Below are positions 8,665 through 15,787 of a stretch of DNA of 64,000 bases, piece after piece. Position numbers and translations under genes: made by a program. Origin of the DNA: Sphingobacterium sp. LZ7M1. Its GTDB lineage: Bacteria; Bacteroidota; Bacteroidia; Sphingobacteriales; Sphingobacteriaceae. How positions within the stretch are numbered: position 1 is the stretch's first letter; each line of letters starts with the position of its first letter. The stretch is taken from the NCBI RefSeq assembly GCF_024296865.1, contig NZ_CP101134.1, positions 4,278,001 through 4,342,000 of the forward strand. The letters are read 5' to 3'. The notes under the pieces were generated by a model, which had not been told where the DNA came from, did no database searches, and saw only the letters and a list, made by a program, of their open reading frames with translations.

Positions 8665-10020
8665 TTATTCCGTTACTGGAACCAATGGATCTGCATAATG
8701 TGCTAAACCGTAGTTTCTCTTCTGGGCTTCTTCTGGATGAAGGATATGCCACTCAAATTCATCCCTAAAGTGACGGATTGCCGCTGCAACAGGCCATGCT
8801 GCTGCATCACCAAGTGGACAGATGGTATTGCCTTCAATCTTTTGTTGCACTTGCCACAATAGGTCGATGTCCGACATATCGCCATGACCCGTCTCAATCT
8901 TGTTCAGGATCTTTTCCATCCAGCCCGTACCTTCACGACATGGTGAACATTGTCCACAGCTCTCATGACGGTAAAAACGTGTATAGTTATAGGTATTCCT
9001 CACAATACATTGATCCTCATCAAAAACGATAAAACCGCCGGAACCCATTGCGGTACCACTGACAAAACCGCCATCTGCCAATGACTCATAGGTCATCAGG
9101 CGCGGTTCGCCTTTCATGGTTTTTACGATCAGGTTTGCTGGAAGGATAGGAACGGACGATCCTCCGGCAACAACGGCCTTCAATCGCTTTCCATTTGCCA
9201 TACCTCCACAATATTCATCAGAGAAAATAAACTCTTCTACTGGAAGCCCCATCTCAATTTCATAAACACCAGGCTTTGCAATATTGCCTGAAGCTGAAAT
9301 CAATTTAGTTCCCGTACTTCTTTCAATTCCAATTTTTGCATACTCCTCACCACCGTCGTTGACAATTGGTACCGTAGCTGCAATGGATTCCACGTTGTTT
9401 ACCACCGTCGGACAGCCATATAGACCGGCAACAGCTGGAAATGGAGGTTTAATCCTAGGATTACCTCTTTTTCCCTCAAGGGATTCCAACAGGGCAGTTT
9501 CCTCGCCACAGATATAGGCACCACCTCCTGGTTGTACATAGATCTCTAGGTCGTAACCTGTCCCTAAGATATTTTTACCTAAAAATCCAGCCGCTTTTGC
9601 TTCTTCGATGGCCTTCTCCATAATACGGATTTGAGGCATCATCTCGCCACGGATATAGATATATGATGTATGCGCACCTAATGCATAGCTGGAAACGATC
9701 ATTCCTTCTATTAAAGCATGCGGAATATAGGTCATTAAGTAACGGTCCTTGAATGTTCCCGGCTCCGACTCATCCCCATTGCAGACCAAATAACGTGGAA
9801 CACCTTCTGGCTTCGCCAAAAAGCTCCATTTCATGCCTGTAGGGAACCCTGCTCCACCACGGCCACGAAGACCTGATTTCTTCACCTCTTCCACGACATC
9901 CTCAGGAGACATGCTCTTCAAGGCTTTCTCTACAGCTCGGTAACCACCCTTCTCCCGATAAACAGCGAAGGTGTTGATTCCTGGCACATTGATATGTTCT
10001 AATAATAACTTACGTCCCAT
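8665..10020 (-). CDS. nuoF: NADH-quinone oxidoreductase subunit F
   Basis: Flavoprotein subunit that oxidises NADH and carries FMN and cluster N3. The glycine-rich nucleotide-binding segment GLRGRGGAGFPTGMKW (about residues 50-65) and CNGDESEPGTFKDR (about 80-93) are intact, as is the 4Fe-4S site ESCGQCSPCREGT with the later Cys in CPLGDAA. The 451-residue length is normal. It follows nuoE by 4 bases and precedes nuoG by 27. Confidence 0.97.
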   Translation of the reverse strand: MGRKLLLEHINVPGINTFAVYREKGGYRAVEKALKSMSPEDVVEEVKKSGLRGRGGAGFPTGMKWSFLAKPEGVPRYLVCNGDESEPGTFKDRYLMTYIPHALIEGMIVSSYALGAHTSYIYIRGEMMPQIRIMEKAIEEAKAAGFLGKNILGTGYDLEIYVQPGGGAYICGEETALLESLEGKRGNPRIKPPFPAVAGLYGCPTVVNNVESIAATVPIVNDGGEEYAKIGIERSTGTKLISASGNIAKPGVYEIEMGLPVEEFIFSDEYCGGMANGKRLKAVVAGGSSVPILPANLIVKTMKGEPRLMTYESLADGGFVSGTAMGSGGFIVFDEDQCIVRNTYNYTRFYRHESCGQCSPCREGTGWMEKILNKIETGHGDMSDIDLLWQVQQKIEGNTICPLGDAAAWPVAAAIRHFRDEFEWHILHPEEAQKRNYGLAHYADPLVPVTE

Positions 10021-10024
10021 ATTA

Positions 10025-10552
10025 CTAAGCCTCGCTTTTTGATTTATTCTTTAAATCGCCGATCAATTGATCGACACTCTCTGCTGTCAGGTTCTCATAG
10101 AAGGTATAGCTTGGACCGATCTGAAGGACCGGGCCAAATCCACATGCCGCCAAACACTCGACGCCACGCCATGAAAACATCCCGTCGGCAGTTACTTCGC
10201 CTTCTTTTACGCCTAACCTTTCCTCAAGATGAGCCATGATCTTTTCTGCTCCTACTAGGCAGCATGGACCCGTTCGGCAAACCTCCAGGACAAACTTACC
10301 TTGCGGTTGTAAGAAATACATGGTATAGAATGTCGCTACTTCAAACACTTCAATTGGCTCTATGCTTAAGAAGGTCGCCACTTTTTCCATGGCATCCACG
10401 CTTAACCAGCCATATTCTTCCTGCACAAGGTGAAGGATAGGCAATAAAGCTGATTTCTGTTTACCTTCTGGATAACGACTTACCACTTCGGAGAATTTCC
10501 CCAAAAGTTCTGTCGAAAACTCGACAATCATATTTTCTTTAACACTAAGCAT
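10025..10552 (-). CDS. nuoE: NADH-quinone oxidoreductase subunit E
   Basis: Thioredoxin-fold subunit carrying the 2Fe-2S cluster N1a beside FMN. The four ligands are in EVCRTGPCCLVGAE (note the extra adjacent Cys) and VECLAACGFGPVLQIG. The N-terminal helical region with YPEGKQKSALLPILHLVQEE is typical. The 175 residues are normal for the family. The ATG at 10552 overlaps the nuoD stop by 8 bases (octamer ATGCTTAG); an internal Met eight codons in is a weaker alternative. Confidence 0.96.
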   Translation of the reverse strand: MLSVKENMIVEFSTELLGKFSEVVSRYPEGKQKSALLPILHLVQEEYGWLSVDAMEKVATFLSIEPIEVFEVATFYTMYFLQPQGKFVLEVCRTGPCCLVGAEKIMAHLEERLGVKEGEVTADGMFSWRGVECLAACGFGPVLQIGPSYTFYENLTAESVDQLIGDLKNKSKSEA

Positions 10553-11780
10553 CTAATTCACCAGCTATTACGTTTAAACTACTCATATTGATAATCGCAT
10601 CTGAAATCAACATTCCGCTACTCATCGGGGCAAACATCTGATAATTGATGAATGATGGTCTTCTAAAATGTAAACGATACGGAGTTCTTCCGCCGTCATG
10701 AACCATATAGAAACCTAATTCACCATTTGCTCCCTCTACGGCATGGTAAACCTCAGCCTTTGGAGCATCCCATTCTCCCATCACAATCTTAAAGTGATAG
10801 ATCAAGGCCTCCATACTTGTATATACTTGCTCTTTTGGTGGCAGGTAAAAATCAGGAACATCCGCATGGAAAATGCCTTTCGGATCTTTGTCTATTTTCT
10901 CCAAGGCCTGCTCGATGATTCGAAGAGATTGCCACATCTCCTCATTCCTGACCATAAATCGATCGTAAACATCGCCGTTTGTCCCTACTGGAATATCAAA
11001 ATCAAATTCCTCGTATGAACAGTACGGTGAATGCGCTCTCACATCATAATCCACGCCTGTTGCGCGTAAGATAGGACCTGACCAGCTATAACTTAATGCT
11101 TCCTCTGGGGTAACCGCGGCTACGTTGGAGGTACGCTCGATAAAAATTCTATTTCTGTCAAACAACTCTTGGAACTCCCTCAAAACTGGCGGGAATCTCT
11201 TTAAGAACTCTCTGATCTTTTCAAAAGCCACTTCGTTGAAATCACGTTCAAACCCACCGATACGACCAATATTGGTCGTCAGACGGGCGCCACAGATCTC
11301 TTCATAGATTTCATAGATGAACTCACGCTCCTGCATTACGTACAGGAATCCTGAAAAGGCTCCTGTATCAACCCCCAAAATACCATTACAGATAATGTGG
11401 TCTGCAATCCTCGCCAACTCCATCACAATGACACGCATATATTGAACGCGTTTTGGAATCTCAATATCCAAGAGTTTCTCTACGGTCATGTGCCAACCCA
11501 TATTGTTGATAGGCGATGAACAGTAGTTCAGGCGGTCTGTTAAAGGTGTAATTTGATAGAAAGGTCTATGCTCTGCAATTTTTTCGAATGCACGGTGGAT
11601 ATAGCCAATGGTGGAAACACCACTGACGATACGTTCACCATCAATCTGCACAACATTTTGAAACACACCATGCGTTGCAGGGTGGGTAGGACCAATATTT
11701 AGGGTTACCAAGTCATCTTGAGGATCATTATCATCAAAGACTGGTGCATTATGTGATATTCTTGAAATCGATTTACTCAT
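10545..11780 (-). CDS. nuoD: NADH-quinone oxidoreductase subunit D
   Basis: 49-kDa-type subunit related to hydrogenase large subunits, forming the quinone-reduction site with NuoB. It contains LNIGPTHPATHGVFQNVVQ near the N-terminus (the His loop at the quinone site), NYCSSPINNMGWH, and a C-terminal YRLHFRRPSFINYQMFAPM block, all conserved in NuoD. NuoC and NuoD are separate here and not fused as in Escherichia coli. The 411 residues are typical. Confidence 0.97.
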   Translation of the reverse strand: MSKSISRISHNAPVFDDNDPQDDLVTLNIGPTHPATHGVFQNVVQIDGERIVSGVSTIGYIHRAFEKIAEHRPFYQITPLTDRLNYCSSPINNMGWHMTVEKLLDIEIPKRVQYMRVIVMELARIADHIICNGILGVDTGAFSGFLYVMQEREFIYEIYEEICGARLTTNIGRIGGFERDFNEVAFEKIREFLKRFPPVLREFQELFDRNRIFIERTSNVAAVTPEEALSYSWSGPILRATGVDYDVRAHSPYCSYEEFDFDIPVGTNGDVYDRFMVRNEEMWQSLRIIEQALEKIDKDPKGIFHADVPDFYLPPKEQVYTSMEALIYHFKIVMGEWDAPKAEVYHAVEGANGELGFYMVHDGGRTPYRLHFRRPSFINYQMFAPMSSGMLISDAIINMSSLNVIAGELDA

Positions 11781-11791
11781 GACATCCTCTC

Positions 11792-12295
11792 TTAACGTCC
11801 AAAATAAAAATCCTTTTTGTCTACACGGTTTGGATCTTCCAGCGGGTATTCCTTACGCATTGGGAAAACTTCCAGGTCATCCATGTTAAGGATTCTCCTT
11901 AAGTCTGGGTGGCCTTCAAAATTGATCCCAAAGAAATCATAAGTTTCACGTTCCATCCAATTCGCCCCATTCCAAAGAACGGTAGCACTTGGAATGCTCG
12001 GATTTTCCTTTTCCAAGAAAACCTTGATCCGAATGCGGACATTATGAACTAAACTATGGACATGGTACACAACAGCGAAAGGCTTTTCACGCTCCGGATA
12101 GTGGACTGCCGTAATATCAGTCAAATAGATAAACTGCATCGCCTCATCATTCTTGATGGTCGAAAGCAGCTCTATGATATTTTCCTTATCGGTTTCGACT
12201 GTTAGAAGTCCTTTAGGTTCTGATATATGGTTTACTGATTCTCCGAATTTAGCGTTCAGACTATCAATAACCATTTGATTAGTCAACTTATCCAT
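11792..12295 (-). CDS. nuoC: NADH-quinone oxidoreductase subunit C
   Basis: 30-kDa-type subunit that stabilises the hydrophilic arm. The family signature ERETYDFFGINFEGHPDLRRIL is present in the second half, followed by the PLEDPNRVDKKDF tail. The ATG at 12295 is preferred over a TTG four codons upstream, as it gives MDKLTNQMVI and an 8-base overlap with the nuoB stop (octamer ATGGATAA), matching the overlaps seen at nuoD/nuoE and nuoJ/nuoK. The product has 167 residues. Confidence 0.95.
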   Translation of the reverse strand: MDKLTNQMVIDSLNAKFGESVNHISEPKGLLTVETDKENIIELLSTIKNDEAMQFIYLTDITAVHYPEREKPFAVVYHVHSLVHNVRIRIKVFLEKENPSIPSATVLWNGANWMERETYDFFGINFEGHPDLRRILNMDDLEVFPMRKEYPLEDPNRVDKKDFYFGR

Positions 12296-12842
12296 TATCT
12301 GTTGCAATTCCGTACTTTTCTAACAAAGCCTTATATTCAGGCGTATTTCTTCTGTTCAAAGACTCGTTCTTTACAATATCTTGAAGCCTAAGCACTCCAT
12401 CTAAGATTGCTTCAGGACGCGGAGGGCATCCAGGGACATAAACATCTACCGGAATGATCTCATCAATCCCTTGCAAAACGGAATAGGTATCAAAAATACC
12501 CCCACTAGAAGCACATGCTCCGACAGCGATAACCCAACGTGGTTCGGCCATCTGCACATAAACCTGCTTCAATACTGGAGCCATTTTCTTGGCAATGGTT
12601 CCCATCACAAGCAACATATCCGCCTGTCTCGGTGAAAAACTTGGACGCTCAGCACCAAATCGCGCTAAATCATAGGTAGATCCCATCGTTGCCATGAACT
12701 CAATTCCACAGCAGGAGGTTGCAAATGGCAATGGCCATAAGGAGTTGGCTCTCGCCAAGCCTATGGCTTTATCCAATGTTGTTGCAAAAAATCCTGCTCC
12801 TTCTACACCTGGAGGCGCATCTGATAAGGTTATATTACTCAT
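12288..12842 (-). CDS. nuoB: NADH-quinone oxidoreductase subunit B
   Basis: Carries the terminal 4Fe-4S cluster N2, which hands electrons to quinone. The adjacent Cys pair FATSCCGIEFMA (Cys44-45) and the later GACASSGG and VPGCPPRPEAI cysteines are all present. The open frame extends to a TTG at 12881, but the ATG at 12842 gives MSNITLSDAPPG and a normal length of 184 residues, so it is chosen. It lies about 42 bases after nuoA. Confidence 0.96.
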   Translation of the reverse strand: MSNITLSDAPPGVEGAGFFATTLDKAIGLARANSLWPLPFATSCCGIEFMATMGSTYDLARFGAERPSFSPRQADMLLVMGTIAKKMAPVLKQVYVQMAEPRWVIAVGACASSGGIFDTYSVLQGIDEIIPVDVYVPGCPPRPEAILDGVLRLQDIVKNESLNRRNTPEYKALLEKYGIATDNG

Positions 12843-12884
12843 CTCTTTGTTTATTAAAGTGATCTTCAAGGAATTAACCAAAGG

Positions 12885-13265
12885 TTAGTCCCAATCCAAT
12901 GCCTTCTTCTTTATGACATAAATAAACCCTAAAAGCAATAAGCCCATGAATACAAACATCTCAATCAACCCCTGCACGCCAAATTCACGGAAATTAACTG
13001 CCCATGGATACATAAAGATCACCTCGATATCAAAGATGACGAACAAGATTGCTACCAAGAAATATTTGATGGAAAACGGCTGCCTAGCATTCCCTACAAC
13101 CTCAACCCCAGACTCAAAAGCGCTCAATTTATTCTCTGTACGCACTTTTGGACCAATTAAATGGGTGCCGATAATTGTTGTAACACCGAAACCAACGGCC
13201 ACAGCCAATTGAATTAATATAGGAATATAATCTATAGGTGCACTTTGCCCTGCTAATCCTTCCAT
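12885..13265 (-). CDS. nuoA: NADH-quinone oxidoreductase subunit A
   Basis: Small three-helix membrane subunit of complex I and first gene of the 14-gene nuo operon. The family motifs KLSAFESGVEVVGNARQPF (the Cys of the usual ESG loop is replaced by Val) and KYFLVAILFVIFDIEVIFMYPWA are clear. The length is 126 residues. A TAnnTTTG promoter box lies about 31 bases upstream of the ATG. Confidence 0.96.
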   Translation of the reverse strand: MEGLAGQSAPIDYIPILIQLAVAVGFGVTTIIGTHLIGPKVRTENKLSAFESGVEVVGNARQPFSIKYFLVAILFVIFDIEVIFMYPWAVNFREFGVQGLIEMFVFMGLLLLGFIYVIKKKALDWD

Positions 13266-13295
13266 ATCTTTAGTTTATTGCTATTAGTAGTCTAG

Positions 13296-13303
13296 CAAAA
13301 ATA
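13296..13303 (-). promoter_or_regulatory. -7 promoter element of the nuo operon
   Basis: On the minus strand these bases read TATTTTTG, an exact fit to the Bacteroidota -7 consensus TAnnTTTG. An AT-rich stretch with ATTGAC lies roughly 12-18 bases upstream. A start site about 5 bases downstream would leave a leader of about 25 bases before nuoA. Confidence 0.6.
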
Positions 13304-13597
13304 ACAATTTATGTCAATAAAAAAAGTGAGGGACAACCGGATAGCTCGGCTTTTTGTTATTTTGAATCATTATAAATAGCAAGGTAACAGGGTTTTGAGA
13401 AAGAGAAATACTAGCTCCAGAGGAGGTGGGTTGTTTGAGGATACAAGAACCCCCAGGGGGGTGGAATATTTGTGGAAAAGGCAAGCGTTTCATTTCCGCG
13501 GCCATCTGAGAAGTAAAAATTTGAGCTAAATTTATTGGAAGGTGATGACAGCATGTTGGCGATGAAAATAAATTAGCTCTTTTATTTTTTAAATATA

Positions 13598-13747
13598 GAA
13601 CCCCTTTTGGGGTTCCATTATTTTAGCAGACATGGCACGTTAGCCTGGAAGTCGCGCAAAAACGATGTTCGATTAATCGAACATCGTTTTTGCATAAACC
13701 CTATATTGTTCCCATCCATGCTAAAATAATTTATCCCCGCTGGGGAT
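13598..13747. repeat. Concentric nested inverted-repeat element (~150 bp)
   Basis: Three layers share one centre near 13673. The innermost is a perfect 38-bp palindrome with no loop (13656-13693, centre GATTAATC). Next is a perfect 12-bp inverted repeat, ATTATTTTAGCA (13617-13628) with its complement at 13719-13730. The outer layer is a pair of separate hairpins, GAACCCC-TTTT-GGGGTTC at 13598-13615 and ATCCCC-GCT-GGGGAT at 13733-13747. The layout could fold as a cross. It may be a non-autonomous mobile element or a dispersed palindromic repeat. Confidence 0.75.
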
Positions 13748-14189
13748 ATATGGCGTATAAAAATATTCCTTTGATAAATAGATATGCGCCTGAATAGCTA
13801 GAAACACAGTTCTACCAAAATGTCATTAGTAGGCACGAAGAATCTCGGAACTAAATAGAAAATGACATCATTGGCGAACAGGTTCTTCACTAATCGTTCA
13901 GAATCAAATATTCCCAGAGAGGGATTCAGATCGCAGCGAAGAATCTATTGTTGTTTTTTAGGATGCCAATCATTCCGAAATCGCAAGATGAGGAAACCAT
14001 TTTTTTTGATGCTTAATGAAGGAATCGAAGTGATTTGGAAGAGGCTTATTGATCTCCATCATATGTGCCTGCTTGTGGCGGGCGTATGCGATATGCCCCT
14101 TCTATGTTGTATTCCAAATTTTTTCTTGATTATTTGCCTCTATGGTTGTTTTTCCTTTCCCTTTCCCTTGCTTTGGGCCAAAGGTTGCC

Positions 14190-14214
14190 CAGCTGATGGT
14201 TTTTCCAACAGCTG
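14190..14214. repeat. Hairpin in 3' flank of the IS110 element
   Basis: CAGCTG and CAGCTG arms plus a TGG/CCA extension, with one mismatch, close a TTTTT loop. It lies 167 bases beyond the transposase stop and may belong to the non-coding end of the insertion sequence. Confidence 0.5.
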
Positions 14215-14292
14215 CGATATGACAGTTACTTTTCAAACAACCTTCTATGAGCAGACCTATGGCTGCAGTGTCTTTTTCAGTTTGTAAAGTAT

Positions 14293-14353
14293 GGGTGCCG
14301 CAAACTACAATGAGAGCGGACGCAATGCCGCAAGGGGCGAATAGCGGTCACCC
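14293..14353 (-). ncRNA. Structured non-coding end of the IS110 element, candidate bridge RNA segment
   Basis: GGGTGCCGC (14293-14301) pairs with GCGGTCACCC (14344-14353), leaving one bulged base, and closes a 42-base loop. Inside, GCGG at 14316-14319 can pair with CCGC at 14328-14331. The segment is GC-rich like the transposase gene and ends 28 bases from its stop. IS110-family elements encode a bridge RNA in a non-coding end; in the IS1111 subgroup this is downstream of the transposase. The assignment rests on position and folding only. Confidence 0.3.
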
Positions 14354-14380
14354 AATTTTTTTGTGTCTATCCAAGTACCG

Positions 14381-15463
14381 TCATTTCACTACTCCAATAA
14401 CATATTTTTCCCTGGTCCTCAGCACATACGCTATCCGGTTGACCAGTTTCCTTGCGACCTTGATGATCGCCAGGTTCTTTTTCATCTTCAGGCAGGCCTT
14501 TGAAAAGCCCAGGGCCAGCACCGGGTCGTTCCGCACGGCGATCCAGGATGCCTCGACCAGCATCCGCCTCAGCAGCTCGTGCCTGCGGAAGGTCAGTTCT
14601 CCGTCCGGGTCACGCTCACCTGAACTGTGCCTGGTCGGCACGATGCCGATAAAGCTGGCCAGGTGGTCGCTGTTGGCGAACCGCCGGATGTCCTCCAGCT
14701 CGACCAGCAGGCTCATGGCCGTCACCGGACCGATGCCCGGGACAGAGCGCAGCAGCGCGTAGTCCACGGCATGCACCTGCTGGGCCATCATGCTCCTGAG
14801 TTCCCGGTTCAGCTCCAGCAGGAATCCCCTGTGGTACTCCACTTTCCGGACCAGCAGCTCCAGCGTCCGCCTGCCAAATTCGCCCTTGATGTGGACATCC
14901 TCCTTCAGCCACGCCATGAACCGCCTGGACCAGTGCGTCCCGTTGTGCAGGAAGGCCTCGGGGTAGCTGATGCCATTGGTGTACAGGAATGACTTCAGCC
15001 GGTTCTTCATCCTGCCGATCTCCCTCACCGTGGAATGGCGCAGCCGCACTAGGGACCTGGCGTCCTCACAATCGGGCGAAGGGACGTATATCCCCCGTAA
15101 GACACCGGCCCGAAGGGCCCTGCCCAGTTTCTTGCTATCTATCGGATCGCTCTTGTGGAGCAGCTCCTTCTGGGTGCTGGGGACATCGGCGGGATTGACC
15201 ACGATGTTGTGGACCCCGTGCGCCTGGAGTTCGCGATGGATCCAGAAACCGCAGAACCCCGCCTCATATACCGAATGGTAGGAGGCTCCGGGATAATTTT
15301 TCCAGAGATGGTTCACCAGGACCCCCACGTTGGATTCCTGGTGGATGCACTTAAGGAACAGGTCCTTGCTGTAGATCGCAACGTTCCAGCTCTTTAGATG
15401 GACATCTATTCCGATATAGATCGGTTGTCCATCAAAATTTAAATCCGTATTTTGTCGTAGCAT
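14381..15463 (-). CDS. IS110-family DEDD transposase
   Basis: Recombinase of an IS110-type element. The N-terminal RuvC-like domain shows the acidic tetrad: Asp20 (YIGIDVH), Glu67 (VYEAG), Asp106 and Asp109 (HKSDPIDSKKLGRAL). The C-terminal Transposase_20 domain has SVPGIGPVTAMSLLVELE, FASFIGIVP-like residues and HSSGERD, which holds the probable nucleophilic Ser. The 360-residue length from the ATG at 15463 is normal, and no frameshift or stop interrupts it, so the gene may be active. Upstream codons in frame would add 16 Asn-rich residues unlike the family. Codon use is strongly GC-rich, unlike every neighbour, which points to recent transfer from a high-GC donor. An inverted repeat overlaps the start codon. 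Confidence 0.95.
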   Translation of the reverse strand: MLRQNTDLNFDGQPIYIGIDVHLKSWNVAIYSKDLFLKCIHQESNVGVLVNHLWKNYPGASYHSVYEAGFCGFWIHRELQAHGVHNIVVNPADVPSTQKELLHKSDPIDSKKLGRALRAGVLRGIYVPSPDCEDARSLVRLRHSTVREIGRMKNRLKSFLYTNGISYPEAFLHNGTHWSRRFMAWLKEDVHIKGEFGRRTLELLVRKVEYHRGFLLELNRELRSMMAQQVHAVDYALLRSVPGIGPVTAMSLLVELEDIRRFANSDHLASFIGIVPTRHSSGERDPDGELTFRRHELLRRMLVEASWIAVRNDPVLALGFSKACLKMKKNLAIIKVARKLVNRIAYVLRTREKYVIGVVK

Positions 15464-15525
15464 AAGATTAGGATTTATGTTGTTATTTTGGTTATATAAA
15501 AATATAAACAAATAATCTTATGCTA
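15458..15525 (-). promoter_or_regulatory. Inverted repeat sequestering the transposase start codon
   Basis: A perfect 13-bp inverted repeat, TAGCATAAGATTA at 15458-15470 and its complement at 15513-15525, is separated by 42 AT-rich bases. In the minus-strand transcript the second arm reads UAAUCUUAUGCUA and contains the transposase AUG. Read-through transcripts entering from outside would bury the start codon, a known way insertion sequences limit transposase synthesis. Confidence 0.6.
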
Positions 15526-15601
15526 TCTCTTTGTATTAGCACGTCCTAGATACAAACATAAGGCCTACAAAATTTGACGCCATTCTACCCAATATTGTTG
15601 C

Positions 15602-15691
15602 AATCTTGGTCCATCCTCTCATCCTTAGCATCCTGGTTCCTCCCAAAATCTTGGTCTATCCTCGAATCCCTTTCATCCTGGTTCACACCCC
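15602..15691. repeat. Two-copy 45-bp imperfect tandem repeat
   Basis: Units 15602-15646 and 15647-15691 both begin AATCTTGGTC and share ATCCTC and ATCCTGGTTC in register, with a few substitutions. It lies between the IS110 element and the TPR gene terminator. It codes for nothing visible. Confidence 0.7.
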
Positions 15692-15702
15692 CTCCGGTCT
15701 CA

Positions 15703-15733
15703 TATCTCCCATCTCAATACTCAAATCTCATAA
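15703..15733. repeat. Heptanucleotide repeat tract (CTCANAT type)
   Basis: About four degenerate 7-bp units with the pattern CTCATAT, CTCCCAT, CTCAATA, CTCAAAT. It abuts the terminator of the TPR gene and belongs to the same family as the tracts at 36083, 36255 and 43448. Confidence 0.6.
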
Positions 15734-15777
15734 AACATAAAAAAGGCCGCATTTTGCGGCCTTTTTTATGTTTTATG
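15729..15777. terminator. Very long perfect intrinsic terminator
   Basis: A perfect 23-bp stem (15729-15751 with 15755-15777) closes a 3-base loop. The GGCCGCA core is flanked by A-runs and T-runs. It begins 11 bases after the stop of the TPR gene, so it ends the exbB-tonB operon, and can also block transcription from the IS110 side. Confidence 0.92.
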
Positions 15778-15787
15778 ATCTATACGC

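Larger units (their letters stand above)
13304..14292. other. Gene-poor, repeat-rich spacer
   Basis: About 1 kb with no convincing gene. The open frames of 63 and 141 codons here have Cys/Phe-rich or Pro/Ser-rich compositions unlike any family I recognise. The left part holds the nested palindrome at 13598-13747. At 13821-13867 a 7-bp inverted repeat (TGTCATT / AATGACA) surrounds the decamer CGAAGAATCT, which recurs at 13937-13946; this resembles short dispersed repeats seen in Bacteroidota genomes. The right part leads into the IS110 element. Confidence 0.6.
14290..15530 (-). mobile_element. IS110-family insertion sequence (approximate bounds)
   Basis: The element is defined by its DEDD transposase and by a sharp rise in GC: the coding part is visibly GC-rich while the flanks are AT-rich like the rest of the window. 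Members of this family usually lack terminal inverted repeats and target duplications, so exact ends cannot be set from one copy. The left bound is placed where GC rises and the right bound just outside the hairpin over the transposase start. Confidence 0.7.

Noticed and set aside
13314..13505. 63-codon open frame on the minus strand upstream of nuoA
   Set aside because: No recognisable family, no signal or domain, and it runs through the presumed nuo promoter region.
13862..14287. 141-codon open frame (plus) before the IS110 element
   Set aside because: Cys/Phe/Leu-rich sequence without any recognisable motif; it overlaps repeat-like DNA and hairpins, so coding is unlikely.
14247..15397. 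Several long open frames antisense to the transposase
   Set aside because: They arise from the high GC content of the transposase gene and have Arg/Pro/Gln-rich low-quality translations.
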